From positions 8,496,501-8,560,500 of the forward strand of contig OY987246.1 of NCBI GenBank assembly GCA_963920765.1: 64,000 bases of DNA. The letters run 5' to 3'. This stretch comes from Ulota crispa. Taxonomy: Eukaryota > Streptophyta > Bryopsida > Orthotrichales > Orthotrichaceae. The notes under the pieces are model-generated. The model was not told the origin of the DNA and did no database searches. It was given only the letters and a program-made list of their open reading frames with translations. Shown here one piece after another: positions 22,860 through 33,793 of the stretch (position 1 is its first letter; every line of letters starts with the position of its first letter). Made by a program: the position numbers and the translations under genes.

Positions 22860-25064
22860 TCATTCTCTCAAAAGATATCTATAGGATTGATGCCTGATGT
22901 CTTTGAATGTTTTGTCTGTCCATCCTTCTTGCAGCTTCATTGTGCTTAAATATAGTCCAATGTCTCTCAATTTTTCTTCATAAAGCTCAGCTTTGAATGG
23001 CAAAGCATCGATCGATGAGCTCTCAGCATCTATCGTCACCACATAGCCTCTATGCAATAAATCTTCGACATCTTCGTGGCCCATCATCTCATCTTCATTA
23101 GAATACCTTGCTCTAGACAACATATCGGCAACAGAATTCTTTTTGCCTTCAATGTGTACTAGAACCGGATTCATGGATTTGATGTAGGCGATCCATCGAA
23201 GCATTGCAATGTCTGGTGAAGAACAATTTGCTATCATCCCTAGCAAAGGTAAGCAATCAGTCTCCAGTACCACCTCTGCTCCAATAAGGTAATTTCTGTC
23301 TGCCTTCAAAGCTGTAAGAGCACCCCATAGTTCTCTTTTCACTTGTGGATATGCTCTCTGACGCTCTGTCAAAATCCTTGCTCCAAATCGAATAGCAAAT
23401 CTTTTGCCTTCCTTATCATCTTGTCCAATAGCCCAACCTATGGCAATTGGACTTGTGTCAACAGTCACGATCACCGGCCTCTTGCAATCATAGTTCACTT
23501 GCTTGAGAACTGGTGGCGACTCCAAAATCCTCTTCAACTCTTCCATAGCCAAGTTTTGCTCATTTTCCCAAATGAATTTGGTCCTCTTACGCAATAATTT
23601 GTAGAGAGGCTCTGATATATGAGCAAAATGGGGAATCCATATGTGGTAGAAGACACAAGCTCCAAGAAACCTCCTTACTTCGGTGATATTGCTACAAGCT
23701 TTCATTCTTCCAATAGCATCAACCTTTTCAGGATTAGGTTTTCTTCCATAAGAGCCACATAAGTGCCCAACCACCAGAATTTCATTCACCCCAAACTTTG
23801 ACTTATCAATGGATAGAGTCAAATTCACCTCCTCAAGTCTGCCGAAGATTTGAGCTACGTCATGGATATGGTTGCTTACAAAGGCTCGGCAACCATCACT
23901 CTGAACTGTCAAGTCTCTTTGATTCTCCTCGCATCCTTTTATTGGGATATCATCCACAAAAGGTATGGTTTTCTCTGGCACAAAGTCTCTTAGAATTTGA
24001 TTCATAGCGCTTTGCATATGTGCCACTGAATTAGTAGCGCCTTGAGGCAATGTGCACATACGCACCAATCCAAGAGGAGTCTTCATGGTCGTCAAATCCC
24101 TGCTTTGAGCAGCAAGTTGGAATTGATCATAATCAGAGTATAGATCTCCAATGGAATAGATTGCATGTCCAGCAAATGCCTCCGCCACTTCGTCAACAAC
24201 AGGGCCTGATCCTTTGTTTCTGATTGTAACTTTGTTTGCAGGCTGCATATCTTGGATGAACCTCAATGCTCCTGACTTCTTTGGCACAGTAAACCAACGG
24301 TTTGAATATGGAACCATTGAAGGCTCTAGTATGCCCATACGCGTCTTTTCTTTGAGCAACTCCACTAATTTTGGCAGTAGAGCTCTAGGCACTGGAATAG
24401 GCTTCAAATCCCATGGTATATGTGGTACTGTGAATATGACCATTGGTGCTACAACACTTGGCTGCACACACCCAATCTCATCTGAAGAAGAAGCAAAAGC
24501 CTTTCCATGCATCAAAAGCATGTCTTGAAATTTCTTTTTCTCTGGCTCAGTCAGGAAACCATCTCGTCCAATCTTGAGGTTAGCTAGAGTCTCTTTGGTG
24601 AATTTGTGTCCAATTCTCCTTGACTCTCTCAAACTTGGCTCTTTTTCAGCTTGTTTGATGTGATCATCAGTGTCAAATGGTAGCTGAGTAGCCACTGGCT
24701 TCACCTTCTTATTCACAGTCTTGTACTTGGTATGTACTGCAGCTTCAGGTCTATATTCATCGATATTAGAAGAACACAGCTTTGCCATTGCTGTGTAAAT
24801 CTCATGATGCATTGCAGCTGTATGGACATCAATAAGACAATGAGTAGTCGGCTCTGCATCCTCATTTGTCTTCAAATCTTGCAGAGTATGCAAGATATCA
24901 TCTGGCATGCCACTTTCTTCATACACACCAGTAATGCTCTCATCTTCTTCAAGAACCTTCATTTTTTTTAGGTTTTTCTCCTTCTTTTTGATAAATCTTC
25001 TATGTACATGGTCCAAATTTTTGGCATCCATGAAACTCGCAAATCCACACTTTGTCACGCTCAA
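22860..25064 (-). pseudogene. Ty3/gypsy pol: reverse transcriptase and RNase H
   Basis: The frame is 734 codons. After a charged N-terminal spacer, the reverse transcriptase begins around residue 215 (HIPWDLKPIPVPR), with FIQDMQPANKV, the SIGDLYSDYDQF motif and the catalytic FVDD box near residue 370 in place of the common YVDD. RNase H follows at about 530-665, with TVDTSP, VKRELWGAL, ETDCLPL and VADMLSR supplying the acidic residues. The frame ends at a TGA (22860-22862) after which integrase continues in phase, so this is probably a recent nonsense mutation rather than a natural end. It starts in a different phase from gag, 92 bp after the gag stop, so expression would need frameshifting, reinitiation or a separate message. 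Confidence 0.9.
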
Positions 25065-25156
25065 AAATCCACACTTGATAGCAGTATGTATATTGGGGAA
25101 TTCTCAAGTATTGATATCCTTGGCACCCGTGGATCCCCACATCCCACGTGTGCCCT

Positions 25157-27688
25157 CTAGAAATCCGGAAAGTTCAGAGAAGTCGGCAAAGATACTTCTC
25201 TGAGTTGCATTCGATGCCTCTCATTGTCAGCTCTCACAGTTAAGAACTGCACTGACTTCTTCCCATCTATACTTTGAATTCGAGCATAGTAAGATCCATC
25301 ATCCAACACTTTGGTTTCCATGCATGAAGCAGTGATGAAAGGTTGGCCCAGAAGCACTGGATATGCCCCAGTATTTTGAACAAAGAAATTCTGCTCAACC
25401 TCCACATCTCCAATCTTTGCTGGCACTGAAGGGCAAGCTCCATACAATGAACTGCGCCCATTGTTAGCTGCTCTCATCACCCAGCCATGTTCTGTGTCAA
25501 TTGGCCATTTGCCCTTCTCATAGGTCTTGCGAGATATGATGTTGATCTCTGAACCATGATCTACAAAAGCCAAAACAGACTCATCCATTCCACCAAGCTT
25601 CACTCTTGTTTCAGTGGTGGCTCTAACCCAATACGGTTGCTGAAACTCAGTCTCGACATCATGAGGTCCATCAGTAGAATGATCACAACTGAACTCAAAA
25701 ATCTTAGCTTCAACTTTTGATACTTCATCATCAAATGTCTGAACTTTTGCCTCATTAGCCTTTCCATTTGAGCGCTGCACCCTCTCTAGCTCTTTTCTTG
25801 TCATCTCCGTGAGTGTAATTTCACTGCAGTGAGCCTCATGGTCTCCCATCATGGCAAAAACTTCGCCAATCTCAATCTCTTCATCGATGGTCATGTGAGT
25901 GTCCAAAGCACTCACCATCACAGTCTCTGCTGTCATCTGTCTCTTTCGCTTGATGATGTCGATGATCAGCTCATGGAAGTCTTTCTTGGCTATGCCAAGT
26001 GCTTCCCTCAATGTGAACTCGATCTTGGCATCCAAGATCCTCTCTTCCAATATTCCCTTCATATCAATGGAGGTCTCAATGTCGGACTGGAGCTTATAAG
26101 CAGGATTCTTCCCCTTTGGCTTGCTAGAGTCTTCTTTCTCATGGCCTCTTCCGCTGCCGCTAGACTGCCCCCAGTCTCTATCAGGAAGCAAATCATCCTC
26201 AGGGTGCACAAAGCTTGGACTTTGTGTCTTCGAGCGCGTTTGTACTCTGCGCTTCGACTCATTTACAGAATCTTTCTGCGCTTGAGCCCTCTTCTTTGAT
26301 GAAGGCTCTTCACCATCTTCGGCTTCAACTCTCCCACGCTTCTCTTCAACTGAAGCCTCATAGTGATCAACATTGGCTTGATCTCTCTCCAAAAATGCTT
26401 TGATGCTGCTTGCATCAACCGGGTCTTCCCATCCAGTTACATTTCTGATGGCTTGGGCTCCTCGTTTCATTAGTGTGGCTCTCTGAGTGGGTGAAGCTCC
26501 AATTGAGTGCTGCTCCACTTCAATGTGGTATGAATCAGCTTCACGTACATGTATGGAAATAGATCGTCCCATCTTTCCTTCCATAAGTTTCTTCATCCCT
26601 CTTCTGCCAAAGTTGGTCTTCAATGGTGTCTTTGTGGATGAATCATGAAGCTTGCCGTCAATAAATTCAACGATGCCATCTTTCAAGGCCTCGTCGCACT
26701 CTGTACAGTCTCGAAGGCGATGCTTGCCATCTTGTTCGCTCTTGTCACACCATATACATCTCCAAGGGAGTGTCCTCCCTCCATCAGATGGCTGCAACGA
26801 TGAAGAAGAGCCAGATGCCTGAGACTTCCTCAACTTAATAAACTCCACCTTCAGCTCTTTAAAACTCTTGATGAGTTCTTCAAGAGCATTACCTTCGTTG
26901 GTTTTAGTGGTCTTCAAGATAGACCCTGGAGTTGTTGATGATGATGGTGCAAAAGATACTTTGGGACTTTTTGGAACTAAAATTGGATTAGTGTCTACTC
27001 CTGCTCCAAATCCTCTTGACCTCACACGTTGTTGTTTGGCCAACAAGGTCACGGTCTCTTCCACCCTTCTCCAATCGGTGGTAAAACCACCTTCTGTGGT
27101 ACGATCTCCAAGAAGTAGAAGAAGTCTATCCTCCAATGCAGCATCAGCTGCTTGAAGGAAAAGCTCTGCCTTCCTGGTGTTGAGGAGGCGTCTCTCAATC
27201 ATGGGTAACTGAGAAAACTTCTTCTCAAAGGCCTTCAGCAGCTCATGAGCACCCATGTTGTCTCCTGGCCGCTGCTCCACCCATTCTAGAAAAGATCTTC
27301 TCGTCATTATTTCCGTGTCTTCGTCAAAGTACTCGTCACGTAGACGCTCAGCAAAGGCAATCCAAGTGTGAACTCCTTCGCGGATCTCTCGCACATGGTC
27401 ACGAATGTCAGGCACAACTGCCATGTCGAAGGTAGCCATCATTCGATTTTCATCAACTTGATGCACCTCCATCTCGCAAACATAGGCTCGCAAAAACTTC
27501 GTTATGTTCTTGCCGTCAAACCTACCAGTCTTCACAACAACAGCTTTCAATGCCTCGGTGGCTACTTGACCACCCTGGTTGGCTCGATGTTGCTCCATGA
27601 ATATGGCCAATGCTCCTATGAGATCCTCCATTGGCATCTGAGGTCCACCAACACCTCTGGTAGTGGCGCTTGGAACCTCTCGAGGCAA
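25157..27688 (-). CDS. Ty3/gypsy gag-protease polyprotein, 843 aa
   Basis: This long intact frame opens 107 bp inside the 5' LTR. The N-terminal third is capsid-like and mostly helical (GRFDGKNITKFLRAYVCEME is typical of plant and fungal gypsy gag). A zinc-knuckle-like C-x2-C-x8-H-x4-C lies near residues 308-325 (CIWCDKSE...HRLRDC). A long charged region follows, with basic KKRAQAQK and SKRRVQTRSK stretches. The retropepsin-like protease is near residue 710 with the active-site motif VDHGSEINII, DHG replacing the usual DTG as in some plant and fungal families. It builds the virus-like particle and cleaves the polyprotein. No stop or frameshift was seen. Confidence 0.9.
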   Translation of the reverse strand: MPREVPSATTRGVGGPQMPMEDLIGALAIFMEQHRANQGGQVATEALKAVVVKTGRFDGKNITKFLRAYVCEMEVHQVDENRMMATFDMAVVPDIRDHVREIREGVHTWIAFAERLRDEYFDEDTEIMTRRSFLEWVEQRPGDNMGAHELLKAFEKKFSQLPMIERRLLNTRKAELFLQAADAALEDRLLLLLGDRTTEGGFTTDWRRVEETVTLLAKQQRVRSRGFGAGVDTNPILVPKSPKVSFAPSSSTTPGSILKTTKTNEGNALEELIKSFKELKVEFIKLRKSQASGSSSSLQPSDGGRTLPWRCIWCDKSEQDGKHRLRDCTECDEALKDGIVEFIDGKLHDSSTKTPLKTNFGRRGMKKLMEGKMGRSISIHVREADSYHIEVEQHSIGASPTQRATLMKRGAQAIRNVTGWEDPVDASSIKAFLERDQANVDHYEASVEEKRGRVEAEDGEEPSSKKRAQAQKDSVNESKRRVQTRSKTQSPSFVHPEDDLLPDRDWGQSSGSGRGHEKEDSSKPKGKNPAYKLQSDIETSIDMKGILEERILDAKIEFTLREALGIAKKDFHELIIDIIKRKRQMTAETVMVSALDTHMTIDEEIEIGEVFAMMGDHEAHCSEITLTEMTRKELERVQRSNGKANEAKVQTFDDEVSKVEAKIFEFSCDHSTDGPHDVETEFQQPYWVRATTETRVKLGGMDESVLAFVDHGSEINIISRKTYEKGKWPIDTEHGWVMRAANNGRSSLYGACPSVPAKIGDVEVEQNFFVQNTGAYPVLLGQPFITASCMETKVLDDGSYYARIQSIDGKKSVQFLTVRADNERHRMQLREVSLPTSLNFPDF

Positions 27689-27775
27689 ATCAGCTCAACC
27701 GGCACCACCGGTATTGGCGCCGAAAGCCTCGTTATTGTCTCCCATATCAACAAACGCAATAATCGCCCCAAAGCT

Positions 27776-27795
27776 CTCTCAGTGGAAGCACCAAA
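27776..27795 (-). promoter_or_regulatory. tRNA primer-binding site
   Basis: Directly inside the 5' LTR the minus strand reads TTTGGTGCTTCCACTGAGAG. TGG followed by an acceptor-stem-like string is the form of a complement to a tRNA 3' CCA end. It is not the common initiator-Met site (TGGTATCAGAGC). The tRNA species was not identified. Confidence 0.6.
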
Positions 27796-28520
27796 TGTCG
27801 GGTTGAGAGGAGCGCGCCTTGGGAACACGCAGGGTGTCTTGCTGCGATCGTGCGTTGCCGACTGAAAACGTTGTCAATCTTGATCTTCTCTTCAAATCTT
27901 CAGTCTTCAGTCTTCCGTTGGCCTATCCTGTGGCTGGCTCTAAGGGTATAAGGGTCAAGGTAGGGATAAGAGCCCACTGGATACGGGACGGGTAGATCGG
28001 GACAGCAGACACGAGCTGCCGTCCGTATGACGGGATCCTAAAATCAAATTCACGATCTGCTGGCCAAAACTCCAGATCGTGAGAACAGAGCAAGTCTCAA
28101 CCATGTGGGTGATCAATCCCACTTCGTCACCACAACAATAAATGGGGTTAAGTTTGGTTTAACCCAAACTGCCCGCAACAAGGTTTACAAAACAGAATGG
28201 AAATGAATTGACAAACGAGCCTCCAAAACCGGCTAGGAATAACAAAGCCACATCCCACACATACATAAAAAATAAACCCAAAACATTCCTCTTGAAATCT
28301 TCATATCTTCAGATCTTCAAGTCTTCATGTCTTCAAGTTTTCAAGTCTTCATGTTTTAATAAAAACAATGGGGAAAATCACAAATAACAAGTCCTAGAAA
28401 AGGCAGCAACCTTCTATCTAATGCCACAGATGGCTCAAAGATTCAAATGCTAAGTGTAATAGCAATTTGAAAAGCTCTCCTAACCTTCTAACATCCCTCT
28501 AAATTTCAACTCAATCTAAG

Positions 28521-29236
28521 ATACTGTCCAAAAGTTATGCGAGTTCAAAGTAGAGGCTCTTCTTCCTCTTTACAAACTAAACACTGCCTCTAAAAACCTC
28601 TATAACTTTTGTTCTATACATCACTCATAGAAACGTGATATCAATTTAGAAAGATGATATCACTGGCTTCAATCCATAAAATTTGCACTTCAAAACAAAA
28701 CTTTGTCCGAAAGCTCTAGTCAATCAAAGTGTGGGTCTCAATTTTTTAGAGAGCACCCAAACCCGCAACTTCTACCCACTATAACTTCTTCAATAAAACT
28801 CCAAATGAAATGATTAAAGACAATTTGAAAAGCTATGACAACAAACTATCACTCCTAAAATTTTGAGAAGAAAATCTCATACTGTCCAAAAGTTGTAGCT
28901 CTTCAAAATCTCGGCTTTCTCCTAACAAAAGGACAGCCACCTCCAAACCTTCACACTTCCATAACTTTCTCGTCCAAGCTTCAAACCTCAAGTTTAAAGA
29001 CTTTCTAGAAAGCCAATAATAAGATAAACACTCTCTCCAAATCTTGTTGCAAAATGATATACAGATCATAAGTTATGGCTTGTCGAAGTCTCAGCCTTTC
29101 TTCATAGTTTGGCTTTTTGACTCCAAAATTCAAACACTCATAACTTTTGCATCACAACTCCAAATCAAACTTGCAAACTCATTTTGGAAAGGTAATCACA
29201 CAAGGAACAACCTCCTCAAATTTCAATTCAAAATCA
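28521..29236. repeat. Four imperfect ~180-bp tandem units in the right LTR
   Basis: Counterpart of the array at 20110-20825, shifted by 8411 bp. Confidence 0.6.
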
Positions 29237-29630
29237 CGTATACACAGAAAAAAAATCTCCTCTCAAAGTTTCGGGATTTTTCCCTTTTTTCCCACCAACA
29301 CTCATACACTAACTTCCAACAACTAAGGGATCTTTCCTCCACAATTTCGACCCTATCTAAGGTAGGGAGGTGGGGCACATCAGCCCATGCTCCTCCTTAT
29401 CCTAACCCCACCATAGATGCCAAAACCCTTTTCCTTTCACACCTTTCCCATTGACTTCTAAATCCTTAGTATTTTTATTCAAACAAAGGCAAAATATATG
29501 AGCCTTCCAAAATCTCTAGATAAACATATGAAAATGATTAAATTACAAAATAAATGCCATCGTAAAATGGCCACGTGCTCTTGCGAGCATATAATAGCGT
29601 CAAACGCTTGTCTTCAGTTGCCAAGTCGTG

Positions 29631-29696
29631 GACTTGGTTGGCTGGAAAAGCGGTCGTCTCTGGCCGCCCGCCGGTCCGGGTTCGAATCCCATCGAA
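29631..29696 (+). other. tRNA-like pol III promoter (SINE-like) inside right LTR
   Basis: Counterpart of the block at 21220-21285, with intact A-box and B-box matches. Two of the five LTR substitutions fall a little downstream in the same GC-rich block. Confidence 0.55.
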
Positions 29697-29956
29697 CTCG
29701 TCGAGCGGTGATGGCGGCTCACGGCTTGGTAGCTAGTGAGGTAGGAAATTGGCCCAGCCAACCCGCTACCTACCCCCCTGAGCTGTGCATGTGACAAGAC
29801 GGCGCAACGCATTGGAATCTATGGCCGCTGCGCTGTCACCAAACCGTGGTCCTCACCACGACCACCCCTTTTGCCTCAACTGTTGATTTATTGAAATCAA
29901 CACAAATATAAAGAAATAACAAGTATTTACATGATGGAGGGAAGTCCATCAGGACA

Positions 29957-30303
29957 GCGTGCCATCAAGGGTGTCAAATGAGATGCTATCCACTCTTGTT
30001 ACGAGAGATTCCGGGATGCAAGGGCAGGTATCACTAATCTACTCCTCATGCATGAGATCTGTTGCCTCGTGTTCATTGACTTCCAGACTCGGTGCCACTA
30101 GCCGTTGAGCTCCTGCCCGTCCGTTGCTGCACCCACACCAATCACGCTTGGCTCCCTCAGAGATGTGTTGACGTTGACTCTCCTTCAAAGTTGCCACCGA
30201 GGTGGACTTCTTCCAAAGGTCTTGAGCTGCACAAGCACTTAAGCTGGGAGGTTTAGTTATGAAGCTCAAAATCCCTTTCTGGTTTTGGTGCTGCTCCGTT
30301 GCC
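29957..30303 (-). other. pogo element, sequence after the transposase stop
   Basis: This segment lies between the gypsy insertion (which left GCGT at 29957-29960) and the end of the transposase frame at 30304. A 121-codon minus frame (30039-30404) overlaps it in another phase and looks incidental. Confidence 0.45.
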
Positions 30304-31119
30304 TCATCGGCGTCGAGAGTTGCCCCCCGCTCGTCCACGGCCACGCTCAGCCAATTTTTGTACTTGTTCACAGTCTTTTTCTGCTTTCTTGCGTTCTGCT
30401 TCAATCCGTCGCCTGACTTTCTCCGCTTCTTTTTGTTGCTTCTCTGCTTGCTTTTGCATTTTTTTCTGCTCAGCTTAAAGCTTGCGTTGATTGCGTTCTT
30501 TGGCCACCTCTTCCTTGCCTGTTGCTTTCTCTGTCATTGCGCTGATATATCCATCCGATGTTACAATGACTGATACAGAGTAGTCAATAAGAGGCTCGTT
30601 TGGATGTGCTTGCCTGCTGGTTGGGCAATTCACTTGCGGTAAAGGAAACAAGTTCTCTAAGGATCTTTGTCCTCCACCTTCTGCATCAGAGTCAATGTCC
30701 CCGCCAAATCCATAGCTCCAATTTGAGCTCAATTCCACATAATATTGCTGGTTCTCATTCTCAGGCGTCGATTGCTGAGTCACGGGGATGATGTTTGGTT
30801 CTGCCGTTGCTGCTGCAGGAGCTCTACCACCCTGTTTGTTGTTGATCTTGCTCTCATTGTTTGTAACAAGGCCTGGATTCACATGTTCACCATCAACGTT
30901 CACCTTGCTATGAGCAGCAACTCTCCCTTGCCCGTCCTGGAGGATAGCTTGAGCTACAACGTTGCTGCTCGTTTGGCCAAGTTGGCCCTGCTGTAAAGCG
31001 TGGCTTGGAAGGTGCACACCTTGGATCTGGCGGGTTCTGTCGGCTTGCTCTTAGAGCAATTGGACCTAACACCCCCTTCAAAGTTGATCGGCTTGTCCTG
31101 GTCAATTCACATTGTCACA
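30304..31119 (-). pseudogene. pogo transposase, C-terminal region
   Basis: In the same phase as the upstream transposase, the stretch 31017-30478 is open and acidic/polar (YYVELSSNWSYGFGGDIDSD). After one TAA at 30475-30477 the frame continues as a charged, coiled-coil-like tail (QKQAEKQQKEAEKVRRRIEA) to a TGA at 30304-30306. Between 31119 and 31017 several stops occur, so that part is either decayed or an intron. Long charged coiled-coil tails are common in plant pogo-like transposases. The region probably mediates protein contacts, not catalysis. Confidence 0.6.
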
Positions 31120-32391
31120 CTAGTCCTCCTCCACTCGATTCTTGCCTGGGCGCCCTTCATCCTCTCCATTAGGCAATACCTCCAGTTCAACAACATCAAT
31201 GCTGTTTTCCTCCTCAAGTACTTCTTTGATGTAGCAGGAACTTGGTTTCATATAAGCGTCCACTACAGAGGGATTCAAAGGCCAAATGCTGGTTGCTTTG
31301 AATCCTTTTGCTATTTTTGTTTTAGTCAATCCTGACTTGAGACCGCAAAAAACCCACTCGGTTAATTCTTCTTTCCTTGCTTTTTGCCCTTTATGTTGTA
31401 TGCTCCATTTATCCCTACATGCCCTAAACGCCATTTTAAATGGCTTGAACATTGTAACATTTAGCGGCTGTAGCCTATGTGAAGTGTGGCTAGGCAACGT
31501 AATGATATCCAATCCTTCAAAATTAGCTTTGTGAACCACTTTGAGCGTCACATGTGATCCATGTCCATCTAACAACAATAAATGTTTGTTTTGTTGTGAT
31601 AAACCATACCTCTATCTTACAACTTTTATGAAGTATGATATCCAGGCTGAGAAGAGAAATGCTATCATCCAGCCATTTGGCTGCATAGCCATGCAAGATT
31701 GAGATTCCCAAGTAGATATATAATTTCAAATCTTGCGCTTACCTTTAAATATGTAAATATTGGGAATGTAATCTCCTGCTGCATTCACGCAACAAAGAAC
31801 AGTGAGATGCTTGTTGCCACTTGGAGCTACCGACTGTACAATCTTAGTACAACGCTGAGCAAATACCTAGTGTCCCCCTTCGTCGCATTTTATTGATGCT
31901 CCAGATTCGTCTGCATTCTCGATGTGGGAAGGTAAGTACGCATGCCAATCATAAACCCCTTGTAAGTTCTTGTACAAGGTGGCAACACTTGTGGGATTTA
32001 AGCCCATCACTCGTCCCTCCTCCAGTGCTTGTGGTGATCTTAGTGATACCTTGGAATGACAATGTCTGAACCACTTTAACCATCCACGACCAGGAATTCC
32101 TTCTTTAAATGGTGTCCAAAGTTCTTGTGTAATTTCAACCACCTTTGTCTTGAGCTCCCACACTGAGATAGGGTGGGCATGTTCCTGCATATCCAAAATC
32201 CACTTCACCAGTGCGGACTCCTCCTTCATTGTAAGCACACCTTGCCTTCCTCTTTTTTGCTGCAAAGTCTTCCCGTACAAGTGATCTTGCAACGAGGATT
32301 GTGGAATGCCGAAGACCCTAGCAGCCGTGGCAATCTTGTTTCCATCGTCAATAGCTGCAATTACTTGTTTAAGTTGGCTATCTGTCCACAT
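31120..32391 (-). pseudogene. pogo-type transposase, DNA-binding and DDE region
   Basis: Starting at MWTDSQLKQ (32391), residues 1-60 form a pipsqueak/CENP-B-like helix-turn-helix (NKIATAARVFGIPQSSLQDH) that would bind the element's ends. The DDE_1 catalytic domain follows: first acid D161 in NADESGAS, second in LLDGHGSHVT (about 31569), third expected in the SHRLQPL(D) motif, which here reads SHRLQPLN, so the third acid is replaced by asparagine. TAG at 31867-31869, TGA near 31725 and TAG near 31615 break one continuous frame; the text between them (CVNAAGDYIPNIYIF, MAMQPNGWMIAFLFSAWIS) is still family-like. GFKATSIWPLNPSV near the end is also typical. The gene is dead as a full-length enzyme by both stops and the lost acid. 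Confidence 0.85.
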
Positions 32392-32415
32392 TCTTGTCTT
32401 GCGCTGTCACGAGAT

Positions 32416-33297
32416 CTAGCCTCTGGACGCAAGCGGGGTTGACACTAGAACATCATTGATGATGTTGAGCGCAGGTGCATGGTCCGACCTTGTCCTTGGG
32501 CTCCGGGATTGTTCTCTGTAGCCGCGTGCAGCACCTTCATCACCTATGTCTTTGTCAAGTGCAATCGGTCTGCGCCCAATGTCTACAATGCTTGTAGGTC
32601 GAATCACTCTCTCACCCTGCGGAAATTGCAAATCACAAGAGTTCCACTGGGAAGAGGGTGTGCTAAAGCCAAATCTGCTTGCTTTGCCCGCAAGCTTGTG
32701 CATGGTGGCTCCGGCCCTAGCTGAAATATTCGCTACTGTGCTATTGCCTTTGTCTCTTAGAGATCTGTCGTGGAGCTTGTGCGTGAACTCTCTATGTCTT
32801 GGTAAGCTAGCCACCTCTCTCTGCAAATTGACATGCGGACCTTGTGAACTCCCAGCTGACATGTGTAGATTCTGCATGGTTCTGCGCTAACTTGAACTGT
32901 CGTTGCCGCTGTTGTAAGCTGGTTCTCAAGAATCTGTGAATTGCCGGAAGTTGTCAACCGGCAGCTCTGTCATTGGCCTGCAGAAGTCTCCACTCAATCT
33001 TCGTTGAGTACTGTCTGGCCTTTGTTGACCATTGACCAAACTATGCCAATCATGACTGCTAGCTCTTGCAGCTACTCCCGGCCATGTGCGGAAACTGGTA
33101 TGTTGCCTGTGCATCGGAGCAAGTCTAGAGATTTGAAAATGTGCTTCGTTTACAACAGCCGTCTGGTCATGTTCAACGTAAGGTGACCATCCACCACCAG
33201 AGAGTAAGCCATATGCTCGTAAATCAGGTGTCCACCCGTCCTGGTCAAGCACCCTCTCCAGATCACACTCACTATCTCTCATTGGACTTGCCATCAT
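32416..33297 (-). pseudogene. Upstream frame in phase with the pogo transposase, unknown
   Basis: Two open stretches (33297-32926 and 32877-32416) lie in the same phase as the transposase and are separated from it and each other by stops. They are polar and Arg/Ser-rich with no recognised domain. They could be a decayed N-terminal extension or 5' exon, or untranslated leader that happens to be open. The shared phase and GC-richer composition are the only arguments for coding. Confidence 0.35.
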
Positions 33298-33793
33298 GTA
33301 TAGATTGGTGTACCCTTCTACGCTTCAATAAGCTTGTGTCTAGTTCACAAAGTCCCCAAATGTGCTTTGAACAAGGTTGTTGCTATAAAAATTCCCACCT
33401 TCATTGCAAAGGCTCCTCAATTAAGTTGCTATGTGAATACTATGAAGATGTGTAAGTGGAATCCATGCCTACTTTAGCCATCCAGAAATTACGTCGTATC
33501 TAACACCTAAATCATTGTCAATTACATGCTGATACTGCATTCAACACTCTCAGAGCCACTAAGCCGTAATCACATAACCACTGCCCAATCACCTAAATCT
33601 CTGAATTAATAACAATTAGATCCATTGCTTTGTAACTATATTGGCAAACAAATTGATCACGTTAACTACCACCAGCAGTAGTTTAAACCGTCATTTCTTC
33701 AGCATTGTGGAAAAGCAAGCATATTATAGCGGTTATGGGTTCAAAAGTAGGTCACGGCTATGAGAATGCTCACGGTTATGGATGTTCCTACCT
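33298..33793 (-). other. 5' end of the pogo element with subterminal motifs
   Basis: Noncoding end segment. Close to the terminus, GCGGTTATGGG, CACGGCTATGA and CACGGTTATGG occur at short intervals, resembling transposase-binding subterminal repeats. The terminus TTCCTACCT ends at 33793 with TA following. Confidence 0.5.

Larger units (their letters stand above)
19385..29956 (-). mobile_element. Ty3/gypsy LTR retrotransposon, 10,572 bp, young insertion
   Basis: Two 2161-bp LTRs (19385-21545 and 27796-29956) enclose gag-protease and pol on the minus strand in the order gag, protease, reverse transcriptase, RNase H, integrase, which defines Ty3/gypsy. LTR ends are TG...CA. The flanking GCGT at 19381-19384 and 29957-29960 is a 4-bp target duplication. 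Reading the LTRs side by side I found five substitutions and no length change, so insertion was recent. Pol is broken by one in-frame TGA and one frameshift, so this copy is probably not autonomous. It lies in the 3' part of the pogo element. Confidence 0.95.
27796..29956 (-). repeat. 5' LTR (right copy), 2161 bp
   Basis: It has the same ends and contents as the left LTR, with no length difference. As the 5' LTR of a minus-strand element it should supply the promoter for gag-pol. Its tRNA-like block (A box about 29639-29653, B box about 29679-29689) points the opposite way. Confidence 0.95.

Noticed and set aside
22860-22862. TGA between RNase H and integrase as programmed readthrough
   Set aside because: Readthrough at this place is not a known gypsy strategy, and a separate frameshift in integrase argues for ordinary decay. 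It cannot be excluded from one copy.
22623-27865. Plus-strand open frames across the gypsy element
   Set aside because: They are shadows of the minus-strand gag and pol frames, shorter and without domains.
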